From Ignavibacteriota bacterium (GTDB taxonomy: Bacteria > Bacteroidota > Ignavibacteria > Tepidaquicellales > Tepidaquicellaceae): 64,000 nucleotides of DNA. The stretch spans positions 109,618 through 173,617 of the forward strand of contig JACREY010000007.1 of assembly GCA_016218085.1 (NCBI GenBank), given 5' to 3'. Of this stretch, positions 17,167 to 25,909 are shown one piece after another. Under the pieces are notes generated by a model. The model was not told where the DNA came from, made no database searches, and worked only from the letters and a program-made list of their open reading frames with translations. The translations under genes were made by a program, and so were the position numbers. Position 1 is the stretch's first letter. Every line of letters starts with the position of its first letter.

Positions 17167-18813
17167 ATGAAAAAACAGCGATATATAATATTATCTTACT
17201 TAATGGTTTTATTAATTTCAGGACCATTGTATTCTCAATATCCGATTTACAGAATATTTCCTTCTTCTATAAACCAGATAGAGCCATTAATTGTAAAGCA
17301 CCCTGCTAATCCTCTGATTTTATTCGCAAGTTCATTCACTTTAAATTTATCCAATCTTATTAGAAATGAAGGGTGTTATCTTTCAACTAACGGCGGAGCT
17401 AACTGGTTTGGTTATGACATTATTAATGACGGGTTTTCGTCTTTTCATAACGGAGATCCCGGTCCCTGTATTGGTACTGACGGGACTTTAATAATTTCTC
17501 ATTTTCACTCTTTCAGTGCGCAGTCAAACAGAACATATTCAAGTTATTCCACGAACTGGGGAGCGAACTGGTCGTCGCCTATTTCATGTTTTAATACTAC
17601 AAATGAACAGTTGAAAAGTTCGATATCTATCGATGATGTTTCAAGTAGTACATATTATGGGAGGGTTTATAATGCAACTACTATGGTAACTACCCCTTAT
17701 GTAATTATTTTCTCTTATACTACTAACAACGGTCAAAACTGGCAGTTCCCGGTACCTCAAATAAATAATTCCCTTTCAGGAAGAAATTCGAACGGACCTA
17801 ATGTTGCAGTAGGAGAGCAGGGACAGGTTTATATTGCATGGGCTTCTTCAAAAAACACAAGCCCCTTCAATGAGCTTGGTATTGGTTTCGCAAAATCCAC
17901 AAACGGAGGTCTGAACTGGAATGTAAATGAAACGATTTACAACTGTAACGGAATTTTCACCTCTCAGCTTGCACCGTGGAATATCAGAGTTAACAGTTAT
18001 CCGCTAATTGATGTTGATAAATCAGGAGGACCAAGGAACGGATGGATATACAGCGTAACCTGCGAGAAAAATTTCAGTCCAGCAGGCTCCGACCCTGATG
18101 TAATTCTTCATCGCTCGACGGACGGCGGAAGCAACTGGTCATCAGGAATCAGAGTAAATCAGGATGCGTTTAATAACGGCAAAATACAATACTTCCCGGC
18201 AATAGATGTAGATGCAAACGGCGGGATAAATATAATTTACTACGATACAAGGAATACCACTACCAATGACTCGGTTCAGGTATATCTCTCACGCTCGCAG
18301 GATGGAGGAAATACCTGGAGAGATTATCTTATTGCCGTAGAAAAATTCTATCCGCAGCCTGTTGCACTCGGCGGAACAGGCAACCAGGGAGACAATATAG
18401 ATATATTATCCGCAAACGGAAAGCTTTACCCGGTATGGATGGCAAAATATCCCGGACAAACGGTTTATCAGATTTGGTCAGCTATTGTTGATATAAATTC
18501 GGTTGGAGTAAGAAAACTCGAATCTGAAATTCCAAATAAATTCGAACTAAGCCAGAATTATCCGAACCCGTTTAATCCTGTAACAAAGATTAATTTTTCA
18601 CTGCCAGATAACGGATATGCAGTTATGAAAATATATGATATAAGAGGAACTGAAATTGCCGCGCCTGTAAAGGAAGAGCTGGCTTCAGGCAAATATGAAA
18701 TAAATTTCAATGCCTCCGGTCTGGCATCGGGAACATATTTTTACAAGCTGGAATTAATTTCAAAGAACGGAGTAAAATTTTCTCAGACTAAAAAGCTTGT
18801 GGTTTTGAAATAA
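17167..18813 (+). CDS. Secreted sialidase-fold (Asp-box/BNR) protein with T9SS sorting domain
   Basis: 548 aa. Signal peptide (about residues 1-24), then a propeller with several Asp-box-type repeats: STNGGANWFG, STNGGLNWNV, STDGGSNWSS and SQDGGNTWRD. It ends in a T9SS type A sorting domain of about 90 residues containing FELSQNYPNPFNPVTKINFS and ending in KLVVLK. Asp-boxes mark six-bladed sialidase-like propellers. The arginine triad and Asp/Tyr/Glu set needed for sialidase activity could not be confirmed, so enzyme activity is unproven. It is surface-exported through T9SS by inference. It follows the TonB receptor but is separated by a strong terminator, so likely has its own promoter. Confidence 0.8.
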   Translation: MKKQRYIILSYLMVLLISGPLYSQYPIYRIFPSSINQIEPLIVKHPANPLILFASSFTLNLSNLIRNEGCYLSTNGGANWFGYDIINDGFSSFHNGDPGPCIGTDGTLIISHFHSFSAQSNRTYSSYSTNWGANWSSPISCFNTTNEQLKSSISIDDVSSSTYYGRVYNATTMVTTPYVIIFSYTTNNGQNWQFPVPQINNSLSGRNSNGPNVAVGEQGQVYIAWASSKNTSPFNELGIGFAKSTNGGLNWNVNETIYNCNGIFTSQLAPWNIRVNSYPLIDVDKSGGPRNGWIYSVTCEKNFSPAGSDPDVILHRSTDGGSNWSSGIRVNQDAFNNGKIQYFPAIDVDANGGINIIYYDTRNTTTNDSVQVYLSRSQDGGNTWRDYLIAVEKFYPQPVALGGTGNQGDNIDILSANGKLYPVWMAKYPGQTVYQIWSAIVDINSVGVRKLESEIPNKFELSQNYPNPFNPVTKINFSLPDNGYAVMKIYDIRGTEIAAPVKEELASGKYEINFNASGLASGTYFYKLELISKNGVKFSQTKKLVVLK

Positions 18814-18817
18814 AAAA

Positions 18818-18842
18818 TTTACCCTGCTTTTTGCTGGGTAAA
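18818..18842. terminator. Bidirectional hairpin between convergent genes
   Basis: Arms TTTACCC (18818-18824) and GGGTAAA (18836-18842) lie between the stops of the secreted Asp-box gene and purC. A-rich sequence on one side and T-containing sequence on the other fit a terminator shared by both strands. Confidence 0.55.
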
Positions 18843-18849
18843 AGACATT

Positions 18850-19878
18850 TTATAAACCTAATTCCACTTTTACTTCCGCCAGAATATCTTTAAGCGTAGG
18901 TGTGTTTTTAAACCATTCCCTGCCTGTGATTTCATTTGTACAGGCCGCATACACCTGTGATATAAGAATCTTAAGCTTTGGTTCTAAGGGTTCAGGTTTT
19001 ATTGTGCAAATCTCCTTCCAGTGCTGTCTGTCTTTTTTCTTTGCTTCATCAACAGCGGCATTCCAGTCAGTATTCCTGTAATATATTCTTGCAATTTCCT
19101 TGCTTACGGGCAATCCCTGATATGTAAATCTGCATTCATCAAGAGTACCGAATACATCCACCAGCATCAGTTTCCTGTTCAAATCATATCCGACTTCAAT
19201 CTTCCCATCTTCATTCACGAGACCTATTTTTGCAAATTCACCGGTAATGAAATTATTTATCTTCCCGGTAAGCTCTTTTAAATCTTTAAGTTCCTGCTCA
19301 TTCAAGCCCGATATTTCCGCAGCTTCAGTCCAGCTCATATACCTGTCGGTAATTTCGAGTTTGGTAGAAACGTCATAAATCGGATTATCGAGTTTCTGAT
19401 TCGGCTCGGGCATTTTATCCAATCTTAAATCTTCTGGTTTAATCTCTCCATTCTTAAGTCTTTTGAATACGCTGCTCCCCGGTGGTAGAAAATTTCTGTA
19501 AATTACTTCAAGCGGAATTAGAAATCCGCCTTCCTTGTTTTTATACATTGAGTAATCATATTTATCACCTGAAAGTCCGGGTTTTAAAACCCGAAGAAGT
19601 TTAATCTGCATTGTATTTGAAATCCCTTTTAGGTCATTCAGTTTTTTTACTTCATTATCCTCTACAAGTCCGAGGTAGTGAGTTGGAATGCCCATCCCTT
19701 CAAGTTTTTCAAAGAAGTGCGCACCGAGGATAGCAATTGCCGCGCCTTTATTTTCAATCTCATCGGGCATTTCGCCCCAGTCAAAAACCGAATACCTGTC
19801 CGAATAAATAAATCTGCCGTTACCGAATTTACTATCTGTTGCGGCTTCAGTTATTTTTAAATCTTTTACACTTCCCAT
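18850..19878 (-). CDS. purC: Phosphoribosylaminoimidazole-succinocarboxamide synthase
   Basis: 342 aa cytosolic enzyme joining CAIR and aspartate with ATP to give SAICAR in purine synthesis. Recognised by GRFIYSDRYSVFDWGEMPDE near the N-terminus, PLEVIYRNFLPPGSSV, and GKIEVGYDLNRKLMLVDVFG/ DECRF in the ATP-grasp-like part. It is longer than the E. coli type (about 237 aa) and closer to the longer eukaryotic/archaeal-type proteins. It lies directly downstream of purE, 49 bases away and in the same direction, so the two consecutive steps are made together. Start chosen at MGSVKDLKI, where homology begins. Confidence 0.9.
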   Translation of the reverse strand: MGSVKDLKITEAATDSKFGNGRFIYSDRYSVFDWGEMPDEIENKGAAIAILGAHFFEKLEGMGIPTHYLGLVEDNEVKKLNDLKGISNTMQIKLLRVLKPGLSGDKYDYSMYKNKEGGFLIPLEVIYRNFLPPGSSVFKRLKNGEIKPEDLRLDKMPEPNQKLDNPIYDVSTKLEITDRYMSWTEAAEISGLNEQELKDLKELTGKINNFITGEFAKIGLVNEDGKIEVGYDLNRKLMLVDVFGTLDECRFTYQGLPVSKEIARIYYRNTDWNAAVDEAKKKDRQHWKEICTIKPEPLEPKLKILISQVYAACTNEITGREWFKNTPTLKDILAEVKVELGL

Positions 19879-19927
19879 TTTGTTATTGGTTAAAAATTAT
19901 TGGTTATTTGATTTCATTATGAATTAT

Positions 19928-20398
19928 TTACGATTGCAGGTCGTGGTCGTGTTTATCCAGAATATCCCTGTTTTCTCCCTGATAATCAATCACCTTATTT
20001 CTTATTTGTTCGTCGGTCAGAGCAAATATTTTAGCCGCTGCAAGCGCGGCATTTTCCGTTTCCAGAATTACCATTGGCGCTACACCGGAGGGCATTCTTA
20101 AGCTGGAATAGACATCATTACCTGCAAATTTATCCCCGTAAGGTGGGCAAGCGATTACAGGGCAGAAAGTCTGAGCATCGGTAAATCCACTCAGGGCGTT
20201 GCTTCTGCCGGCAACTGTTATGAATACTACATTTTCTTTTTCATACTGTTTGATTAAGTCGTAGCACTTCAGCGGCACCTTGTGCGCCGATGCAATCCGC
20301 AGAACGCTTTCTATGCCGAATTTATCCAGTGATTCCGCAATTTTTTTTGACCATTCAAGGTCGCCCTTCGAGCCCATTATTATTATTACTTTATTCAT
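19928..20398 (-). CDS. purE: PurE-type AIR carboxylase, class II-like
   Basis: 156 aa. N-terminal IIIMGSKGDLEWSKKI and SAHK show the PurE fold. Downstream motifs are AGRSNALSGF and CPVIACPP, then SSLRMPSGVAPM. Class I PurE (with PurK) has AGGAAHLPGM-type sequence. The AGRSN/ SSLRMPSG version matches class II enzymes such as the AIR carboxylase half of animal PAICS, which use CO2 directly on AIR and need no PurK. It sits directly before purC, the same pair of activities that is fused in PAICS. The class assignment comes from motif comparison by eye. The upstream 362-base gap should hold the promoter. Confidence 0.88.
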   Translation of the reverse strand: MNKVIIIMGSKGDLEWSKKIAESLDKFGIESVLRIASAHKVPLKCYDLIKQYEKENVVFITVAGRSNALSGFTDAQTFCPVIACPPYGDKFAGNDVYSSLRMPSGVAPMVILETENAALAAAKIFALTDEQIRNKVIDYQGENRDILDKHDHDLQS

Positions 20399-20760
20399 AA
20401 TTTTTAAGTCTATTTTGATTGATTTTCTATTTTATATTCAAACAAATTTTTATGTAATTTATTCTATATAAATCTAAATAAAAAGATAATAATTTTTTGT
20501 AAAAACTTTGAGGGACATAAAGTTCATAATATTTTTAAAGTTTATAAAGAAAGAGTGAAATCTTTTAGACGCTGATACCGCTGATTTTTTATGATAAAAG
20601 ACGATTTTTTTAGGGGTAAGAGTAAGAACTTTTTTATTTAGTCGAGTGTCCTCCTTTATAAAACATCGGAGAGACTCTCCGACACATTTGGTTATTTTAC
20701 AATTTAAGAAATAATGTATTAAATAGAAATGAGAGAGTAAATAGAGTGTGTTTATAGGGA
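20399..20760. other. Intergenic region with dispersed-repeat fragment and palindrome
   Basis: 362 bases without a gene. It contains a GACGCTGATACCGCTGATT ... TATGATAA segment (about 20571-20600) that resembles one at 53265-53285 in the repeat island. It also contains the compact palindrome at 20666-20682. The purE promoter should lie within it. Confidence 0.5.
20666..20682. repeat. 17-base palindrome TCGGAGAG-A-CTCTCCGA
   Basis: Perfect 8-bp arms with one central base in an AT-rich gap between purE and the transporter gene stop. It may fold as a hairpin with part of the arms as loop, or bind a dimeric protein. It has no flanking T-run, so it is not a typical terminator. Confidence 0.55.
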
Positions 20761-22005
20761 TTAAGTTTTTTCTTCCCTTACTTTTTTCAGCATAATCATA
20801 CCGGAGAGGAGGAATAATCCGACTGATAATATTGCAAGTTTTTGCGAGCCGGAGAGCCAGGATACGAGTCCGAATGTAAGCGGTCCGAGGAGCGTGGAGG
20901 TTTTTTCGAATAGGGCATAAAATCCAAAGAACTCAGTTTTGATTTCAAGCGGGGTTATCTTTGTCATCAGAGCCCTAGATAATGCCTGAGTGGAGCCGAG
21001 GAAGGTGCCCGCGAATCCGCCGATTATAAAGAATAGATGAATCTTCATTCCGGCAACAGTAACGTATGAATCTTTTTCGATAAAAAGGAAAATCGAGACA
21101 ACAATCAGAATCCAGAATACGAGCGTTATTACAATCGAGCGGAGAATACCCGCTTTATTTCCGATGTAACCGAACAGGAAAGAGCCAAGCATAGCGGTTA
21201 TCTGTACGATAATGAAGAATATTGCCAGCTCGGTGATACTAAATGCCAGCGAGCGGCTTGCATAAATTCCCGAAAAGAAAATTATTGTGTTCACTGCATC
21301 TATATACAGGAAAAATGCAATCAGGTAATTCCGCAGATTCCTGTATTTCCCGATATGCTTAATCGTATCAAAAACTTTTGCAAAGCCGAAAGTAAAATAA
21401 TTTATCTTTTCCCCTCCTGAATCAGAACGGTTTTTTTTCTCTTTTAGGAAAAGGAAAAGCGGGAGCGAGAACAGCAGAAAGAAAACCGAGGTAATAACAA
21501 AGAGCAAATCAGGTCTGTCTTTGAAAGGAAAAACAAGAACGACTGATACAAGCGAGCCGATGTATCCGACTGCATAACCGATTCCCGAAACCATATTGTA
21601 ATATTTTTCGTCAACTATATCCGATATGAAGGCATCGTAAAAGGTAAGTCCAGTCTGGAATCCGACATTGGAAACGATAAAGAGGAACAAAGCAAACAGA
21701 ACCGTTCCCGGGCCCGTGAAATACATCAGAGCGGTCGGTATCACAGCAAGAACAGTAAAGAAAAGGAGAAAGCTTTTTTTATTAGAAGAACGGTCTGCTA
21801 TCGCACCGCATACGGGATTGAGGACAGCAGAAACGGCCATTGAAATATTAATTCCGAGTGACCAGTAGAAATCCCCTATGGGCTGCTTCATGCAGATTAC
21901 ATCTGTAAAGTAAACTGCAAATACGAAAGCCACTATTATTACGGCATACGATGAATTTGCAAAATCAAACAGCGACCATATGAAGACCTGACCTTTGCTT
22001 TTCAT
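20761..22005 (-). CDS. Major facilitator transporter, UMF1/Atg22-like family
   Basis: 414 aa inner-membrane protein with about 12 hydrophobic helices. The N-terminal VFIWSLFDFANSSYAVIIVA is the hallmark of the UMF1 family, the bacterial relatives of vacuolar Atg22. The loop after helix 2, CGAIADRSSNKKSFL, matches the MFS motif A position. KITPLEIKTEFFGFYALFEK in the second half is also family-typical. Substrate unknown; yeast Atg22 exports amino acids, but that cannot be carried over. Three bases separate its start from the nusB stop, so it is probably co-transcribed with nusB. Confidence 0.85.
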   Translation of the reverse strand: MKSKGQVFIWSLFDFANSSYAVIIVAFVFAVYFTDVICMKQPIGDFYWSLGINISMAVSAVLNPVCGAIADRSSNKKSFLLFFTVLAVIPTALMYFTGPGTVLFALFLFIVSNVGFQTGLTFYDAFISDIVDEKYYNMVSGIGYAVGYIGSLVSVVLVFPFKDRPDLLFVITSVFFLLFSLPLFLFLKEKKNRSDSGGEKINYFTFGFAKVFDTIKHIGKYRNLRNYLIAFFLYIDAVNTIIFFSGIYASRSLAFSITELAIFFIIVQITAMLGSFLFGYIGNKAGILRSIVITLVFWILIVVSIFLFIEKDSYVTVAGMKIHLFFIIGGFAGTFLGSTQALSRALMTKITPLEIKTEFFGFYALFEKTSTLLGPLTFGLVSWLSGSQKLAILSVGLFLLSGMIMLKKVREEKT

Positions 22006-22008
22006 CTT

Positions 22009-22467
22009 TTATTTTTTCTTTATATCCAGCAGTCCCCTGCCTTTTTTATCCAGCGAGTTATCATTCCTGAGGTCAATCAGAATTGAATCGAGTATTCCGT
22101 TTACGAATTTTCCGCTCTGGTTTGTGCAGAAACTTTTTGCAATTTCAATTGCTTCGTTTATTGATACTTTAGGGGGTATTTCAGGAAAATACAGCAGTTC
22201 GGCAAGGCCGATTCTCAGAACGAGCTTGTCTATCAGAGCAATTCTCTCGAATTCCCAGTTTTCAATTTTGCCTTTAATTATCTCGTCAAGTTTTTTCACG
22301 TTTTTCAGGACGTGGTCTATCAGGTCGGAGGCAAATTTATATTTTTCCGCATCCTGCAATTCGGACAATAAATCCTTTTTGACTTTATCTATCGGGTCTT
22401 TAGCAATTTCATATGCGTACAAAACCTGCAGCACCTTGATTCTTAAAACTCTTCTTGTTGATTGCAT
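22009..22467 (-). CDS. nusB: Transcription antitermination protein NusB
   Basis: 152 aa all-helical RNA-binding factor that works with NusE/S10 at boxA sites during rRNA transcription. Begins MQSTRRVLRIKVLQVLYAYE (family pattern RR.AR..A.Q.LYA.E) and has IALIDKLVLRIGLAELLYFP and SINEAIEIAKSFCTNQSGKFVNGILDSIL split between the two typical C-terminal helices. Length is normal for the family. Located between a DUF218 membrane protein gene (25-base gap) and a UMF1 transporter gene (3-base gap). Confidence 0.93.
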   Translation of the reverse strand: MQSTRRVLRIKVLQVLYAYEIAKDPIDKVKKDLLSELQDAEKYKFASDLIDHVLKNVKKLDEIIKGKIENWEFERIALIDKLVLRIGLAELLYFPEIPPKVSINEAIEIAKSFCTNQSGKFVNGILDSILIDLRNDNSLDKKGRGLLDIKKK

Positions 22468-22492
22468 TTTATTTTTTTATTTAAAATTTTTA

Positions 22493-23479
22493 TTATCCGA
22501 TTCCGAAAATCCAGAAGAACAAAACTGCTATGCTTTCCTTAATGCTGAAGTTTATACGGCTTTCTGCCGAAAGCGGCGTATCCGAAGCAATGCAGTCTAC
22601 ATTCATATTATTGAACCTGCAAATCTCCGATGTCCTGAACAAATGAAAATTATCCGAGATTAAAATTATCCTGCTCCAGTTATTCTTTTTATAATGCTTA
22701 TCCCTTACAAAGTGAATCTGCTCAATGGTCGAATTTGATTTTACTTCGACAATAAGATTCTTTTCATCCACACCGAATTTTTTAAGCTCATTTTTTTCAA
22801 CTTCCGCTTCAGTAAGCTCATTTGGGGAACCTCCTCCGGTAAGAATGAATTTCTGTATAATCTTCTTCTGATACAATTCAAATCCCTTGTTGATTCTCTC
22901 TCTTAATACCGGTGAAGGTCTGTTCCCGCCCCATACAGCAGCGCCGAGAATTACTCCTGCATCGGCTTTTTTGCTTCCGGCTGCCTGCATATAACTTTCA
23001 GAGTCATCCTTAAAGTTGTATATTTGGTAAATATTAAAAATAAATCCTGTTAAGGCAACAATTAACATGATGCCTATGTTATTGAATATGTGAAGCATTT
23101 TTGAGCGGGTGAAGGTTATGGTAATCAACGAAACCAGTGTGTAAACATAGCATACAAGAAATGTAAGGGAAAAAGCAACTTTATAGTCCTTATCCGAATA
23201 TAAAGCAGATACACCAATAAACAATAAACCGGTAGAAGATATACAAATTAAAATTACAAGGCTTAATATATGGTATTTAGATTTTGAAAAGATATTGTAA
23301 ACTATGAAGCCGATATAAATTAGCAAAGAAACAAGAGTGAGAAGATTCCCGGTTTTCATAATGCTGAATCCGGAAAGCAATAGATTTTGATTACTGTATC
23401 GCAAATAAGTGAGCAGGCATCCCGAAGCAAGGGATATTACCAGCAACAGAATCAATAATATATTTTTATTTTTAAACAA
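22493..23479 (-). CDS. DUF218 (SanA/ElyC/YdcF-like) membrane protein
   Basis: 328 aa. Five hydrophobic helices occupy residues about 1-160. A DUF218 domain follows with DAGVILGAAVWGGNRPSPVL, IQKFILTGGGSPNELTEAE, EVKSNSTIEQIH and RIILISDNFHLFRTSEICR. A final short hydrophobic segment ends the protein. Relatives such as ElyC and SanA affect envelope integrity, peptidoglycan or vancomycin permeability, but the reaction is unsettled. A periplasmic or cytoplasmic nucleotide- or lipid-carrier-binding fold is inferred. It is probably the first gene of a DUF218-nusB-transporter operon, whose promoter lies in the 105-base divergent gap with tmk. Confidence 0.82.
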   Translation of the reverse strand: MFKNKNILLILLLVISLASGCLLTYLRYSNQNLLLSGFSIMKTGNLLTLVSLLIYIGFIVYNIFSKSKYHILSLVILICISSTGLLFIGVSALYSDKDYKVAFSLTFLVCYVYTLVSLITITFTRSKMLHIFNNIGIMLIVALTGFIFNIYQIYNFKDDSESYMQAAGSKKADAGVILGAAVWGGNRPSPVLRERINKGFELYQKKIIQKFILTGGGSPNELTEAEVEKNELKKFGVDEKNLIVEVKSNSTIEQIHFVRDKHYKKNNWSRIILISDNFHLFRTSEICRFNNMNVDCIASDTPLSAESRINFSIKESIAVLFFWIFGIG

Positions 23480-23531
23480 CTATATATCAATAAACAATTA
23501 TAAGGTATAAATTAATTAAAATTTTTTTATT

Positions 23532-23558
23532 TTGAAATTGCTTTAAAAAATATATAAT
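23532..23558 (+). promoter_or_regulatory. Candidate promoter for the tmk operon
   Basis: TTGAAA (23532-23537) and TATAAT (23553-23558) lie 27 bases before the tmk ATG. The 15-base spacer is short for the usual sigma-70 arrangement. TAATTTG also overlaps the -10 and resembles the Bacteroidota -7 TAnnTTTG box minus one T. This is a weak call in an AT-rich gap. Confidence 0.25.
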
Positions 23559-23584
23559 TTGAATACAAATTATCATTTTATTTT

Positions 23585-24211
23585 ATGTTTATTACTTTTG
23601 AAGGAATTGACTTATGCGGCAAATCGACACAGGTAAAGCTGCTGTATGATTATTTGCTAAAAAACAAAAAGAAAGTGGTTTTGGTAAGGGAGCCGGGAGG
23701 AACTTTAATTTCCGAAAAAATCAGGAATATATTACTCGACAAGGCAAACAGCAAGATGAAGTACATAACTGAATTCCTGCTTTTCTCCGCTTCGAGGCAT
23801 CAGCTTACCGAAGAAATAATAAAGCCGCTTCTGAAAAAAAAATATATAGTTATCTGCGACAGGTATTATGATTCATCCACGGCATACCAGGGATACGGGG
23901 GGAAAATCGACCTGAAAATAATTAGCCGGATAAATAAACTAGCATCGGGCAATCTCGTACCAGACCTGTCTTTTCTTATCGATATAAATTACGATGAAAA
24001 TATTAAGCGAAGGAAACTTTCAGGAAAAAGGCACGACAGAATCGAGCAGAAAGAAAAAGACTATTACAGGAAAGTTATTACAGGATACAGAACTCTGGCA
24101 AAGCTTAACAGAAAGAGATTCAGGGTCCTGAACGGAAAAAGCAACATTGAATTAATTCACAAAAACATTTTAGAAATTCTGAAAAAACAAAAAGTAATCA
24201 GTAAAATATGA
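23585..24211 (+). CDS. tmk: Thymidylate kinase
   Basis: 208 aa enzyme phosphorylating dTMP to dTDP. P-loop is FEGIDLCGKST (residues 4-14), an intact GxxxxGKS Walker A although the usual Gly after Asp is Leu. The DRx motif is CDRYYDSSTAYQGYGG, preceded by REPGGT. The lid region is KRRKLSGKRHDRIE. Length and order fit the bacterial family. Its stop overlaps the start of the CtpA-like protease gene by 4 bases (ATGA), making it the first gene of a plus-strand operon. Confidence 0.95.
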   Translation: MFITFEGIDLCGKSTQVKLLYDYLLKNKKKVVLVREPGGTLISEKIRNILLDKANSKMKYITEFLLFSASRHQLTEEIIKPLLKKKYIVICDRYYDSSTAYQGYGGKIDLKIISRINKLASGNLVPDLSFLIDINYDENIKRRKLSGKRHDRIEQKEKDYYRKVITGYRTLAKLNRKRFRVLNGKSNIELIHKNILEILKKQKVISKI

Positions 24212-25881
24212 ATAAGAAAATAAAATACGGGAATTTTGCACCACTATTGATAATTGTACTGCTTTTCTCTTCATTCCTACTTGGAACCTCTTATAAAAGG
24301 CAAACCGACATCTATGACAGAATAAACAAAAACATGGATGTTCTGGGAAAAGTATACAGGGAAATTGCGATTAACTATGTTGATGCAATCGATGTGGACA
24401 AATTTTTCAGATTCGGAATAGACGGAATGCTCGGTACACTTGACCCTTACACGGTTTATTATGATGATAAAAACAGGGATGCAATTGACCTGATAACCAC
24501 AGGGAAATACGGAGGTATCGGAGTGACTATAGAAATGAAGGACTCTGCCGTAAGAATCACGGACATAATGAACGGATACGAAGCGCAGAGGAAAGGAATG
24601 AGAATAGGTGATATGATTCTTAGCATAGACAACACCGATATTAAGGGGTTTCAGCTTGAAAAAGTAAGGCAGCTTGTTCGCGGCACTCCGGAAACAAAAT
24701 TAATGATAAAAGTTCAGAGGGACAGCGAGATTATTGATTTCGAGCTGACACGCCAGGAAATTATTCTAAAGAATATTTCTTATTCGGGATATATAGGTGA
24801 TGAAACCGAGGGAATAGCTTATATTAAGCTGGACCGGTTTACCAGTAATTCCGAAAGCGAGATGGAAACAGCCCTGAAAAAATTTAAACTGAAAAACAAT
24901 CTGAACGGTCTTATTATTGACCTTAGAAATAACGGCGGGGGACTGCTGGACGCAGCGATAGGGATATTAAGCAAGCTTACAGAAAAAAACAGTTTCCTGC
25001 TCACGACACGCGGGAACAGCAAGGAATCAGAGAAGAAATTCTTTTCCAAGGAAACTCCGTTAATTCCGGGAGATGTTCCGATAGTAATCCTGATTAACCA
25101 GAACACTGCGTCTGCGTCTGAAATTGTAGCCGGTGCAATCCAGGATCTGGACAGAGGTGTTATAGTAGGGAGCAAATCATTCGGAAAAGGCCTTGTTCAG
25201 CAGATAAAGGAACTCGGAAACGATTCAAGGCTAAAGCTGACGACATCAAGATACTTTACACCGTCGGGCAGATGGATACAGGAAAAAAATTATTTCAAGG
25301 AAAACAAATCCGGCGTGTTCCTTAATAACGAGAGTTTCCAGCAGACCGAATTTAAAACACTTAACGGGAGGATTGTATATGCGAACGGAGGGATTACACC
25401 CGATGTAGTTATTAAGCTTGAATCTATCAGCGAGATTCATACTGCTCTGATGCTAAAGGACATGTTTTTTAAGTTTGCGGTTTATTATCTTGAAAATCAT
25501 CCCGGCATTAAGATTTTCAGGTGTACTGACAATATTTTTAATGATTTTAAGAATTTTGTAAATTCCAGAAGCTTCATATATAAATCCGAAGCCGATAAAA
25601 AGCTGGATGAACTCAGGCAGACAGGTGAAAAGAAGGAATATTCATCATCTTATTTTGAATCTATAGAAAAGCTTGAAAAAGAAATAAACAGGGAGAAAAG
25701 CAAAGAATTCGAAAGTGCAAAAGAAGAGCTCCAGAGAAGCATAGAAGCTGAAATAAATAAAATGATAATAACAGAAAGCGAACAAATTGAGGCATCTTTT
25801 GATACGGATAAACAACTTCAGGAAGCAATAAAAATTTTAAAAGACAAAGCACTGTATAATAAAATTCTGGGTAATTTGTAA
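24208..25881 (+). CDS. CtpA-type carboxy-terminal processing protease (S41)
   Basis: 557 aa. N-terminal hydrophobic helix (residues about 9-27) anchors or exports it to the periplasm. Next comes a short helical cap, then a PDZ domain around 95-180 (GKYGGIGVTIEMKDSAVRI, GMRIGDMILSIDN). The protease core has LIIDLRNNGGGLLDAA and the catalytic dyad Ser302 (TASASEI) and Lys327 (GSKSFGKGL), with the standard 25-residue spacing. The C-terminal 130 residues are charged and coiled-coil-like (EEKYESIEK-type repeats around 480-540), probably oligomerisation or substrate contact. It overlaps tmk and is followed after 28 bases by an SPFH membrane protein gene. Confidence 0.93.
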   Translation: MNKKIKYGNFAPLLIIVLLFSSFLLGTSYKRQTDIYDRINKNMDVLGKVYREIAINYVDAIDVDKFFRFGIDGMLGTLDPYTVYYDDKNRDAIDLITTGKYGGIGVTIEMKDSAVRITDIMNGYEAQRKGMRIGDMILSIDNTDIKGFQLEKVRQLVRGTPETKLMIKVQRDSEIIDFELTRQEIILKNISYSGYIGDETEGIAYIKLDRFTSNSESEMETALKKFKLKNNLNGLIIDLRNNGGGLLDAAIGILSKLTEKNSFLLTTRGNSKESEKKFFSKETPLIPGDVPIVILINQNTASASEIVAGAIQDLDRGVIVGSKSFGKGLVQQIKELGNDSRLKLTTSRYFTPSGRWIQEKNYFKENKSGVFLNNESFQQTEFKTLNGRIVYANGGITPDVVIKLESISEIHTALMLKDMFFKFAVYYLENHPGIKIFRCTDNIFNDFKNFVNSRSFIYKSEADKKLDELRQTGEKKEYSSSYFESIEKLEKEINREKSKEFESAKEELQRSIEAEINKMIITESEQIEASFDTDKQLQEAIKILKDKALYNKILGNL

Positions 25882-25909
25882 TTTTTTATAAATCTTAATT
25901 TATATAAAA

